From positions 1 to 6,360 of the forward strand of contig CAJUBC010000078.1 of the NCBI GenBank assembly GCA_910584545.1: a stretch of 6,360 nucleotides of DNA, read 5' to 3'. This document shows positions 1-6,330 of this stretch, in pieces. The DNA is from an uncultured Muribaculaceae bacterium (GTDB taxonomy: Bacteria > Bacteroidota > Bacteroidia > Bacteroidales > Muribaculaceae). Both the position numbers and the translations under genes were made by a program. Each line of letters starts with the position of its first letter. The first letter of the stretch is position 1. The notes beneath the pieces were generated by a model. The model worked only from the letters and a program-made list of their open reading frames with translations. It was not told the origin of the DNA and did not search any database.

Positions 1-2
1 CA

Positions 3-146
3 AAGGGGTCAGTCCCGCGTGCCCGAAGGGGTCAAACGCACGCGCCTTTTCCAGATATAGAGGTACTATACGATGAAGGACAGTTCTTACAGGGCAACGA
101 CATCCAGCTCAACAGAGCCATAGATTATGCGAAAACCGGACGTTGA
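3..146 (+). CDS. C-terminal end of a protein resembling S41/tricorn-type peptidases (partial, 5' end outside window)
   Basis: The plus-strand frame is open from base 3 to a TGA at 144-146 and gives 47 residues; the rest of the gene lies left of the window. The last 30 residues read PDIEVLYDEGQFLQGN followed by DIQLNRAIDYAKTGR. The pattern PDIEV, then about a dozen residues, then G-x-D-x-QL-x-RAI is how many S41-family (tail-specific or tricorn-like) serine peptidases end, which is the basis of the call. No catalytic residues fall inside the window, so activity cannot be judged. The first 18 residues (KGSVPRARRGQTHAPF) are Arg-rich and less typical; a 9-bp direct repeat (3-11 and 26-34) lies there, so a frameshift or sequence error further left is possible. 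The gene is convergent with the exporter operon, with 40 bases between the stop codons, and is probably unrelated to it in function. Confidence 0.5.
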   Translation, partial: KGSVPRARRGQTHAPFPDIEVLYDEGQFLQGNDIQLNRAIDYAKTGR

Positions 147-186
147 CACCATCGGATAGTGGAATCATTCAGCATATCGTGTGGGT
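147..186. other. Convergent intergenic spacer, no recognisable terminator
   Basis: These 40 bases separate the stop of the plus-strand peptidase-like gene from the stop of the last exporter gene on the minus strand. I looked for a GC-rich hairpin followed by a T-run in both directions and found only short imperfect pairings, such as GATA/TATC and GAAT/ATTC, with no T-tract. Either termination is Rho-dependent or the transcripts of the two convergent genes overlap. Confidence 0.5.
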
Positions 187-1290
187 TCAGCTGCGCTTCC
201 TGTAGGTGAAGGCGGAGACCAGGAGGAAGACTGTGGCGAAGCCGCACAGCGCTACATAGTCCGGCCAGAGGTCGGCCATCGAGGCTCCTTTCAGATATAC
301 AGAGCGCATGATCTCGATGAAGTAGCGAGGAGGCACCATATATGTGAAATACTGCGCCCATTCAGGCATGGATTCTATCGGAGTGAACAGTCCTCCCATG
401 AGCATGAAGACTATGGCAACTGCAAAACAGACGAAGATGGTCTGCAGCATCGTCGAGGATCTGTTCGCTACCGAGAGTCCCAGACCAGACATCAACAGGC
501 TGAATATAAACGATGCGAGATATATGGCGGGGACGCTCCCGATTGGTTTGAGACCGTAAACAAGCCAGCCCACAAGTATGCCGAGAGTGATGACAAGCAG
601 ACCGATGATCCAGAACGGAATCAGTTTGGAGAGCACGAACGTCATCTTTCCTACCGGCGTTACATTCATTGCCTCTATGGTGCCGAATTCCTTCTCCGTC
701 ACGAGATTGAGAGCTGGCAATATACCGCAGATAACCACGAGCAGCACCACCATCAGCGCAGGAATCATATAATTCTTATAGCTGAGGGTAGGATTATACA
801 TATATAGCACATTGTTATCGGAGGGCGGGAGGTCGTAGCCGGTCTCCGCCCTCCACTGCGTGAGCGTGACCCCTAAAGACTGCAAAGCATACCGTGCCGC
901 CAGCATACCTTTTATGGCGTCGACACCATTTGCCCGTATGTCGAGCCTGGGGCACTGACCCTCCTGCAGCATGCGGGAATATCCCCGGGGTATTGTCACG
1001 GTGGCGTATGCGCGCCCGTCCTCTATGGCGGCGAGAGCCTCGTCGAAAGTGAATGTAGACTCTGAGACAGAGAGATGTTCCGAAGCGTCCATATCGGCGA
1101 TTATACGTCGGGAAAGTTGCGACATATCGTTATCGACCACCGCGACTTCAACATTCCTTACGTCCATTGTAGTGACGAGCGGCAGTACAAGCATAACCAC
1201 AAGCGGCAGCAGGACGACGGTGCGCGAAAGAAACGCATCTCTCCGCAGCATGGTGAATTCCTTTATCAAAAGAGCCTTAAGAGTCATCAT
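187..1290 (-). CDS. ABC-2 type permease (YbhR/YbhS/YhhJ-like), permease B
   Basis: A 367-residue inner membrane subunit of the exporter, close to the usual 365-380 residues of this family. The N-terminus has the amphipathic KALLIKEFTMLRRD stretch common in ABC-2 permeases, followed by TM1 (about 22-41). A large periplasmic domain (about 42-172) comes next, then five more membrane segments near 174-194, 222-246, 253-274, 282-303 and 343-361. The cytosolic loop TEKEFGTIEAMNVTPV (198-213) is the conserved E-x-GT-x-E-x-x-x-x-TP motif expected to contact the ATPase. The short hydrophilic tail YRKRS suits a cytosolic C-terminus. The start is ATGATG, so either Met could be used. It follows permease A after 7 nt and is the last gene of the operon. 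The two permeases differ clearly in sequence, so the transmembrane unit is probably a heterodimer. The substrate is unknown. Confidence 0.92.
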   Translation of the reverse strand: MMTLKALLIKEFTMLRRDAFLSRTVVLLPLVVMLVLPLVTTMDVRNVEVAVVDNDMSQLSRRIIADMDASEHLSVSESTFTFDEALAAIEDGRAYATVTIPRGYSRMLQEGQCPRLDIRANGVDAIKGMLAARYALQSLGVTLTQWRAETGYDLPPSDNNVLYMYNPTLSYKNYMIPALMVVLLVVICGILPALNLVTEKEFGTIEAMNVTPVGKMTFVLSKLIPFWIIGLLVITLGILVGWLVYGLKPIGSVPAIYLASFIFSLLMSGLGLSVANRSSTMLQTIFVCFAVAIVFMLMGGLFTPIESMPEWAQYFTYMVPPRYFIEIMRSVYLKGASMADLWPDYVALCGFATVFLLVSAFTYRKRS

Positions 1291-1297
1291 ATCAATG

Positions 1298-2344
1298 TCA
1301 TTTGTTTCGTGAGAAGCGTAATATCGCCGCTACAATCACAAATACAGTAATCGCGGCCAATATCACGACATCATCAATCACATACATTATGTCAAGCTGC
1401 TGTATCATGAGCGTACGCATCGCGTCGATGTACCATCTGGCCGGAACCGCGCAGCTTATCCATTGCAGTATGACCGGCATATTCGAGACCGGGAAGAGCA
1501 TCCCGGACAGCATCGTCACAGGAAATATACATAGCACTCCGGAGATCACGAGGGCGGTAAACTGTGTCTTCGAGACCGTGGATATGAGCAGGCCTATCGC
1601 GAGCGACATCACTATATACAGCACCGATACCCATACCGTATTGAGGGCGGTGACAGAGAACGGTATTCCGAGAAGCGTATAGCTGAACGCGAGCATCAGT
1701 GCCAGAATCAGCAGGGAGAGGATGAAGTAGGGTATAAGTTTGCCGAGAATTATGGTACGCGGCTTGATGGGCGACACGAGAAGCAGGTTCATAGTTCCGC
1801 TTTCCTTCTCTCTGACGATCGAAACAGATGTCATCATGGCGCATATGAGTATGAAGATCATACCCATGATTCCCGGCACAAAATTATATGAACTCTTCAA
1901 CTGTGGATTGTAAAGGGTTGTGCCCACAGCCGGTTCCTGTGCGTTCCCCGACATCGCCCCTTCGAGATACGATGCGTATATCTGAGCGTTGTTAGGATTG
2001 GAAGCATCGGCCACGACCTGGTGCTCAAGTTGGCCCGAAGACTCCCTGAGCACGAGGACGGCATCCACAACGCCGTCGCGCAACGCCGGCTCTATTTCCT
2101 GTTGCGTCATCATACCCTTCAATGTGAAATAAGGATTGCAACTGATTCGCGAAATTATGTCGCGGACCTCCTGGGTATGGCTGTCGGTGACTATGCCGAC
2201 ATCCATGTTGTTCACTTCCGTAGAGATAGCGAAACCGAAAAGCAACAGTAGGATGACAGGCATACACAGCACTATCAGAACCGTGCGCGGATCACGTACC
2301 AGATGAAGCGATTCTTTCTTTATTATGGACAGGAATATTGACAC
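1298..2344 (-). CDS. ABC-2 type permease (YbhS/YbhR/YhhJ-like), permease A, GTG start
   Basis: A 348-residue inner membrane subunit of the exporter. Its N-terminus (SIIKKESLHLVRDPRT) is the classic ABC-2 amphipathic helix with the R-DPR motif, followed by TM1 (about 22-42). A periplasmic domain spans about 43-155, and further membrane segments lie near 156-176, 203-225, 236-257, 262-284 and 324-343. The coupling loop REKESGTMNLLLVSPIKP (178-195) is a strong family signature. The start must be GTG at 2344: an in-frame TAG lies two codons upstream, and the next Met falls inside TM1, after the conserved amphipathic helix. The GTG lies 15 nt after the NBD2 stop. The start may moderate the amount of permease, or translation may simply be coupled to NBD2. 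It is expected to pair with permease B to form the channel. Confidence 0.92.
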   Translation of the reverse strand: MSIFLSIIKKESLHLVRDPRTVLIVLCMPVILLLLFGFAISTEVNNMDVGIVTDSHTQEVRDIISRISCNPYFTLKGMMTQQEIEPALRDGVVDAVLVLRESSGQLEHQVVADASNPNNAQIYASYLEGAMSGNAQEPAVGTTLYNPQLKSSYNFVPGIMGMIFILICAMMTSVSIVREKESGTMNLLLVSPIKPRTIILGKLIPYFILSLLILALMLAFSYTLLGIPFSVTALNTVWVSVLYIVMSLAIGLLISTVSKTQFTALVISGVLCIFPVTMLSGMLFPVSNMPVILQWISCAVPARWYIDAMRTLMIQQLDIMYVIDDVVILAAITVFVIVAAILRFSRNK

Positions 2345-2350
2345 AGACTA

Positions 2351-2393
2351 TTGGTTTTTTCAGTATCCTTGTTGATTTTTATCAGTATCCTTG
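2351..2393 (-). repeat. Two-copy 21-22 bp tandem duplication across the NBD2 stop codon
   Basis: On the minus strand the 12-mer CAAGGATACTGA occurs at 2393-2382 and again at 2371-2360. In both copies it continues as an A-run followed by TCAA or CCAA, giving units of 22 nt (2393-2372) and 21 nt (2371-2351). The units differ by one missing T and one T/C change. Copy 1 is read AAG GAT ACT GAT; copy 2 is one frame off and is read CAA GGA TAC TGA, so it provides the gene's stop codon and most of the spacer before permease A. Confidence 0.8.
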
Positions 2394-3118
2394 GCGACGG
2401 CTACCTTTCGAAACACCTCGTCCATGGTTTCCGCGCCATATCTTGCCTTAAGCGCCGCCGGAGAGTCAAGGGCCTCTATACGTCCGTCCACCATTATGGA
2501 GACGCGGTTGCAGTATTCCGCCTCGTCAAGATAATGAGTGGTGACGAACAGAGTGGTGCCTTCCGAGGCACTGCGATATATGAGTTCCCAGAATTTCCTG
2601 CGAGTCAGCGGATCCACGCCGCCTGTGGGCTCATCGAGGAAAACGACGGCAGGGTTGTGGATTGTCGCTGCCGAGAACGCGAGTTTCTGTTTCCATCCCG
2701 TGGGAATGGATCTCACGAGAGAACGCCGCATCGACTCCATGCCGAGCTGACGGTAAAGCCTATCCATGCGGAGCCGGGCCTCTTTGGCGGGGATACCGTA
2801 GATGGATGCGAAAAGACGTAGATTCTCATCAACGGTCATTGTCTCGTAGAGTGAGAACTTCTGACTCATGTACCCTATGTGCCGCTTGATTTGCTCCGGC
2901 TCGGTGTTGATGTCGAATCCGGCCACCGAACCGGTGCCGGAGGTGGGAAAGCTGAGACCGCAGAGCATCTTCATGGCGGTAGTCTTCCCGGCTCCGTTAG
3001 CTCCGAGGAATCCGAATATCTCACCTTTGGAGACATCGAACGAGATATTGTCGACAGCTGTGAAACTGCCGAAACACTTTGTAAGACCTCTCACCTCTAT
3101 TACCGGTTTCTCATTCAT
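2360..3118 (-). CDS. ABC transporter ATPase, NBD2 (equivalent to the C-terminal half of YbhF)
   Basis: A 252-residue cytosolic ATPase. Walker A is GANGAGKTT (39-47), the Q-loop Gln is residue 86 in YMSQKFSLY, Walker B is VVFLDEP (158-164) with catalytic Glu163, the D-loop is GVDP (167-170) and the H-loop His is 195 in VTTHYLDEAEYC. The signature is unusual: IPTGWKQK (138-145) replaces LSGGxxQ. E. coli YbhF, as I recall it, has a similarly altered LPLGFKQR in its second half. I chose the ATG at 3118 (MNEKPVIEVRGLTKCFG); the frame is open 39 codons further upstream, but that stretch overlaps the end of NBD1 and is not domain-like. The start overlaps the NBD1 stop by 8 nt (ATGAATGA), suggesting coupled translation and equal amounts of the two ATPases. 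The stop lies within a small tandem duplication (2351-2393). Confidence 0.93.
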   Translation of the reverse strand: MNEKPVIEVRGLTKCFGSFTAVDNISFDVSKGEIFGFLGANGAGKTTAMKMLCGLSFPTSGTGSVAGFDINTEPEQIKRHIGYMSQKFSLYETMTVDENLRLFASIYGIPAKEARLRMDRLYRQLGMESMRRSLVRSIPTGWKQKLAFSAATIHNPAVVFLDEPTGGVDPLTRRKFWELIYRSASEGTTLFVTTHYLDEAEYCNRVSIMVDGRIEALDSPAALKARYGAETMDEVFRKVAVAKDTDKNQQGY

Positions 3119-4031
3119 GATCTTCAATATTGCAGAACCTGATGAACAGGTCCTCGATATTACCTTTTGCCAGATATACCTTGACATTGTCGAGTCCGGA
3201 AGCCGACAGTTTATCGCAAGCTGAAGCCACATCAAAAGTCGCGTCTGTCACAAGATGGAGCGTGGCTCCGAAGGTATATGAATTCAGCACACCAGGTAAT
3301 TCCCTTACAGCTTCCAGAAGTGGGTACATCTGGTCGGCCGAGGCATTATACAGATTCTCTCCGAGATGGGCGGTCAGCTCCGAGGGGGTTCCATTTTCGA
3401 CAATCTTCCCGTTATATATAAGTGCCACTTCCTCGCAGAGTGCCGCCTCGTCCATATAGGAAGTGGAGACCAGAATCGTGATCCCCGACTCTTTAAGCGA
3501 CCGGAGCATGGTCCAGAACTCGCTGCGTGATATAGCGTCGACACCGGTGGTAGGCTCATCGAGCAGAAGCACTTTCGGGCGGTGTATCAGAGCACAACCG
3601 AGCGCAAGTTTCTGCTTCATGCCTCCCGAAAGGGCGGATGCACGACGGTTCGGGAACTTCTCCAACTGTGTCATCACGGGAGCTATCATGTCATAGTTCT
3701 CACTGACCTGTACGCCGAATAGAGAGGCGAAGAACTCAAGGTTCTCCTTCACCGTGAGATCCGGATAGAGGGAGAACCGCTCCGGCATGTAACCCACTTC
3801 TGTACGGATCTTTTTCCGACCCTTGATAACATCATGACCTGCCACAGTGGCTTTTCCTGAATCGGGCCGTTGCAGGGTAGTCAGGATATTATAGAGCGTT
3901 GACTTCCCGGCTCCGTCCGGTCCGATAAGCCCGTAGAGCATTCCCTCGGGAACAGAGAACGATACTTTATCAAGAGCCTTGATCTTGCCGTATCTTTTCG
4001 AAATGTTATCTATTTCTATGGCGTTTCCCAT
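3111..4031 (-). CDS. ABC transporter ATPase, NBD1 (equivalent to the N-terminal half of YbhF), degenerate catalytic loops
   Basis: A 306-residue cytosolic ATPase that should pair with NBD2. Walker A is GPDGAGKST (37-45), the signature LSGGMKQK (134-141) is intact, and Walker B is VLLLDEP (154-160) with Glu159. Two catalytic loops deviate. The Q-loop Gln is Glu84 (YMPERFSLY; codon GAG at 3782-3780). The H-loop His is Ser191 (VSTSYMDEA; codon TCC at 3461-3459). The D-loop is GVDA rather than GVDP. From memory, the first half of E. coli YbhF also has GPDGAGK and STSYLDEAE, so the Ser is probably a subfamily trait. Residues about 225-306 form an extra C-terminal domain ending AKGNIEDLFIRF, like the DUF4162-type tails and the YbhF linker. 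It starts 35 nt after the adaptor gene and overlaps NBD2 by 8 nt. Confidence 0.93.
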   Translation of the reverse strand: MGNAIEIDNISKRYGKIKALDKVSFSVPEGMLYGLIGPDGAGKSTLYNILTTLQRPDSGKATVAGHDVIKGRKKIRTEVGYMPERFSLYPDLTVKENLEFFASLFGVQVSENYDMIAPVMTQLEKFPNRRASALSGGMKQKLALGCALIHRPKVLLLDEPTTGVDAISRSEFWTMLRSLKESGITILVSTSYMDEAALCEEVALIYNGKIVENGTPSELTAHLGENLYNASADQMYPLLEAVRELPGVLNSYTFGATLHLVTDATFDVASACDKLSASGLDNVKVYLAKGNIEDLFIRFCNIEDHE

Positions 4032-4066
4032 GATGGAAATAACTATGGAGGAATCAACTATACCGA

Positions 4067-4984
4067 TCAGAGCCTTACCTCGCCATACTGACCGAGTTTG
4101 AGACGCCCGTCATTCTTGACTGCTATCTTGACCGCGTAGACAAGATTGGCCCGCGAGTCCTTGGTCTGGATGGATTTCGGCGTAAACTCACTCTCCTGAG
4201 CAATCCAGGTGATTACCCCCGGGTATTCAAACTGTTCCTCTCCTCCGAAATCAGCTATAACGGTTACTTTCTGACCGAGCTTGATGTTCGCCAACTGCGA
4301 TGCCGTGAAATAACTGCGGAGGAATATCTCATCGAGATTGGCCATCCTGAACAACGGTTTGCCTGAAGCGACGAATTCACCTCGTTGCGCATACTTGCAA
4401 AGAACGGTACCGGATTCTGGAGCCATTATACGGCATCTCTCAATCTGCTGTTCTATCTGGTCTCGCTGATACTGGATTGCGGAAGCGTTTCCCGATACGG
4501 AAGATCTATTTTTAGAGAGGGTGGATGTAACACCTTCCAACTGTCCCTGAAGCGTGCTTAGTTGAGCGGCAGCGTCATCGCATTGTTTCTGAGTGGCTGC
4601 TCCTGAGGCGAGTAGACGTTCCACACGAGCTTTCTCCTCCTTGGCATGGGCAATCTGGACTTTGAGCGAAGCCACCTGAGCGGCGATATCGGGACTGCTG
4701 CTGATGGCTGACTGTCGCTGGCTGCCAAGCTGAGCCAACTGAAGTGTGAGCAATGTAGTATCGATCTGGGCCACCTGCTGTCCGGCATATACGCTGTCCC
4801 CTTCCTCCAGAGGAAAAGACAGTATTTTGCCGGAGGTCTCCGCCGATACAGTGACGGTGGTGGCCTCAAAGATTCCTGTGGCGTCGTAATCCTTCTTCTC
4901 AGAGCACCCGGTCATCAATGGGGCCGCTACGGCCACGAATAGAAGATTTATGATAACTGATGGTTTCATACGGAGAAATTTCAT
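4067..4984 (-). CDS. HlyD/YbhG-family periplasmic adaptor (membrane fusion protein), probable lipoprotein
   Basis: A 305-residue periplasmic adaptor that should connect the ABC permeases to the TolC channel. A hydrophobic segment (about 10-25) leads to LMTGC with Cys27, which looks like a lipoprotein signal, although Met at -3 is not the usual residue. The first lipoyl half is GKILSFPLEEGDSVYAGQQV (52-71). An alpha-helical hairpin rich in Gln, Ala and Leu follows (about 77-185). The second lipoyl half starts at MAPESGTVLCKYAQRGEFVA (187-206). The beta-barrel includes LGQKVTVIADF. The segment SEFTPKSIQTKDSRANLVYA (265-284) is highly characteristic of the YbhG/YhiI branch. The ATG overlaps the TolC stop as ATGA (4984-4981). 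A second ATG at 4969 (Met6) would leave a shorter but workable signal. No Shine-Dalgarno motif helps to choose. Confidence 0.92.
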   Translation of the reverse strand: MKFLRMKPSVIINLLFVAVAAPLMTGCSEKKDYDATGIFEATTVTVSAETSGKILSFPLEEGDSVYAGQQVAQIDTTLLTLQLAQLGSQRQSAISSSPDIAAQVASLKVQIAHAKEEKARVERLLASGAATQKQCDDAAAQLSTLQGQLEGVTSTLSKNRSSVSGNASAIQYQRDQIEQQIERCRIMAPESGTVLCKYAQRGEFVASGKPLFRMANLDEIFLRSYFTASQLANIKLGQKVTVIADFGGEEQFEYPGVITWIAQESEFTPKSIQTKDSRANLVYAVKIAVKNDGRLKLGQYGEVRL

Positions 4985-6261
4985 TGATTGAGTGTATATT
5001 TCAACTGATAGATATATTGTATCCGCTGGATATTATGGTAAGCCTGGGTGAGGGAGGCCTGTGACTCAGCTGTTATCTTATCAAGAAGGGCCGTGGCATC
5101 GATCACTCCGTTCTCAAGTTGCGCCTCCGCAGCCTTGCGCACGTTTCTGCGTAGTTCCACAATCCGGCTGTCATCGGCCATGATTTTGTCGAGTTCATAG
5201 ATTCTTGAATTGGAAGTCTCCCGTTCGAGCTTGTTATTGAACATGAAGATGTCTCTGTCGTTTTCGGCATTAAGCGATGAGAGCCGCAGCTTGTCGATAC
5301 GGTTGCTTCTTGTATATAGAGCTCCTACATTCCATGAAATCTTCAGTCCTCCTATGACATTGAAGCTGGGGTTACAGTCGCTCATGCTCTTGAAATAATC
5401 GAAACCGGGATAACCGTAATAAGCCTGCGCGAAAAAGCCGATTTTAGGCATTATGTCAGCCTTGATACTCTTCAGCGATGAACTGTTGGCGCGAATTCTC
5501 GCGTCTATGGCCTGCAGTTCAGGACGCATACACTCCTTCGATCTCGGGATGTCAGCGGATGGTACTTCAAGGCTTTGGTCGCCAATTCGTTTACCGATAA
5601 ATAAACTGAGCAGATCAAGATAGTTTCCATGAGCACTACGGGCTGAAACAAGATTCTGGCGAACTTCAAGCAGACGGGCCTCGAGCATATCGACATCACT
5701 CTGCATAGCCACGCCGTTGACAAGCATCGCTTCAAGACGGTCTCGATTGTTTTCGAGTAATTGTGCCGAAAGTTCGATCTGCCGTATCTGGGCATCTGTC
5801 AGCAACGATGCGAAGTACAGATTCTCCACCTGTTTCCGAATTTCGTACATCTTGGAACCAAGTTCAGCCTTATTGACTTCATACTCGGCTTTGACAATCT
5901 CCCGCCGAGCCTTTGACACCCCTCCGTCCCATACGGTCTGTGTCAGATCCACTCCTACCTTATATTGGAATCTGTTCAACCCATCCATCTGGGTACCCAA
6001 CTTGTCAAGTATGCCGGTAAGAGTCTCAGGAAACGAAGGCACAAGATTCTGTATCGTAGCCTGGCCGTAGACATTAATCTGCGGCAGCCAGCTTTTATTG
6101 ATGTCCGAAAGATTTAGCTCCGACATTTTAGAGACAAGGTCGTAGCGCTTTATGAGCGGATAATTCTCTTCTGCAAGCCGAACGCATTCGTCAAGGGTGA
6201 TTTGCGCCCGTACTGGCGCAAATGCTGTCAAAAGCAGCAAACTTAACAGAAACCTTTTCAT
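4981..6261 (-). CDS. TolC-family outer membrane efflux protein
   Basis: A 426-residue outer membrane channel subunit; TolC/OEP proteins act as trimers spanning the outer membrane and periplasm. The signal peptide is MKRFLLSLLLLTAFAPVRA, with cleavage predicted before Gln20, after which ITLDECVRLAEENYPLIKR is the usual opening of the first OEP helix. Two repeats are visible. In the first, SWLPQINVYGQA (57-68) and DLTQTVWDGGVSKARRE (105-121) mark the first beta-strand pair. In the second, RPELQAIDARI (246-256), MPKIGFFAQAYYGYPG (271-286) and LKISWNVG (306-313) mark the matching elements. Long amphipathic helices fill the remainder. I chose ATG at 6261; a TTG two codons upstream is in frame but unlikely. 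The stop overlaps the adaptor start by 4 nt. It is the first gene of the operon, so its expression depends directly on the promoter region at 6290-6330. Confidence 0.94.
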   Translation of the reverse strand: MKRFLLSLLLLTAFAPVRAQITLDECVRLAEENYPLIKRYDLVSKMSELNLSDINKSWLPQINVYGQATIQNLVPSFPETLTGILDKLGTQMDGLNRFQYKVGVDLTQTVWDGGVSKARREIVKAEYEVNKAELGSKMYEIRKQVENLYFASLLTDAQIRQIELSAQLLENNRDRLEAMLVNGVAMQSDVDMLEARLLEVRQNLVSARSAHGNYLDLLSLFIGKRIGDQSLEVPSADIPRSKECMRPELQAIDARIRANSSSLKSIKADIMPKIGFFAQAYYGYPGFDYFKSMSDCNPSFNVIGGLKISWNVGALYTRSNRIDKLRLSSLNAENDRDIFMFNNKLERETSNSRIYELDKIMADDSRIVELRRNVRKAAEAQLENGVIDATALLDKITAESQASLTQAYHNIQRIQYIYQLKYTLNQ

Positions 6262-6292
6262 AACCAATAATAACTTAGAGTGGAATCAGAAT

Positions 6293-6300
6293 CAAAATTA
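6293..6300 (-). promoter_or_regulatory. Bacteroidetes-type -7 element of the operon promoter
   Basis: The minus strand reads TAATTTTG from 6300 to 6293, an exact match to the Bacteroidetes primary-sigma -7 consensus TAnnTTTG. It ends 31 nt before the TolC ATG, which would leave a leader of about 20-25 nt. The -33 element (TTTG) is weak: at the expected 19-21 nt spacing only poorly matching bases around 6320-6325 are present. An ATTG at 6316-6313 is too close. The weak -33 could mean the promoter needs an activator. Confidence 0.55.
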
Positions 6301-6330
6301 ACACTTTTATAACAATAGTTCGTTAATTTT
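6294..6330. promoter_or_regulatory. Perfect 9-bp inverted repeat overlapping the promoter, candidate operator
   Basis: On the plus strand AAAATTAAC (6294-6302) and its exact reverse complement GTTAATTTT (6322-6330) are separated by 19 nt, so the arm centres are 28 nt apart. The left arm lies over the -7 element, which is where a repressor would block transcription. Efflux operons of this kind are often controlled by a TetR- or MarR-type regulator, but none is visible here. The region is AT-rich, which makes chance repeats more likely, so this is a tentative operator. Confidence 0.35.

Larger units (their letters stand above)
187..6261 (-). other. Six-gene tripartite ABC efflux operon (TolC - adaptor - NBD1 - NBD2 - permease A - permease B)
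   Basis: All six genes run on the minus strand with junctions of -4, 35, -8, 15 and 7 nt. No internal gap is large enough for a convincing second promoter or terminator. The set contains each component of a type I-secretion-like or MacAB/YbhGFSR-like tripartite exporter: outer membrane channel, periplasmic adaptor, two ATPases and two ABC-2 permeases. The order follows the path from outside to inside the cell. Co-transcription from the promoter near 6293-6300 is inferred from the spacing and from the -7 element found there. Confidence 0.88.

Noticed and set aside
147..190. Possible hairpin terminator between the convergent genes
   Set aside because: Only 3-5 bp imperfect stems with no adjacent T-run could be drawn.
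181..807. A 208-codon plus-strand open frame opposite permease B
   Set aside because: It lies wholly antisense to a well-supported permease gene. Its product is rich in His, Arg, Tyr and Glu in the way mirrored membrane-protein codons produce, with no domain-like pattern.
2351..2821. A 156-codon plus-strand open frame opposite the end of NBD2
   Set aside because: It is antisense to the NBD2 gene, whose Walker B and H-loop regions explain the sequence; no independent family features are seen.
3119..3235. A 39-codon N-terminal extension of NBD2 upstream of the ATG at 3118
   Set aside because: It lies inside the NBD1 3' coding region, and the extension (MMWLQLAINC...) does not resemble an ABC ATPase. 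MNEKPVIEVRGLTK is the normal beginning of the domain.
3459..3461. Ser at the NBD1 H-loop as a sequencing error or an inactivating mutation
   Set aside because: His to TCC needs at least two base changes, the rest of the gene is intact, and the first half of YbhF appears to carry Ser at the same place, so it is more likely a family trait.
6262..6267. TTG start two codons upstream of the TolC ATG
   Set aside because: The ATG at 6261 opens directly on a canonical signal peptide (MKRFLLSLLLL), and TTG starts are rare.
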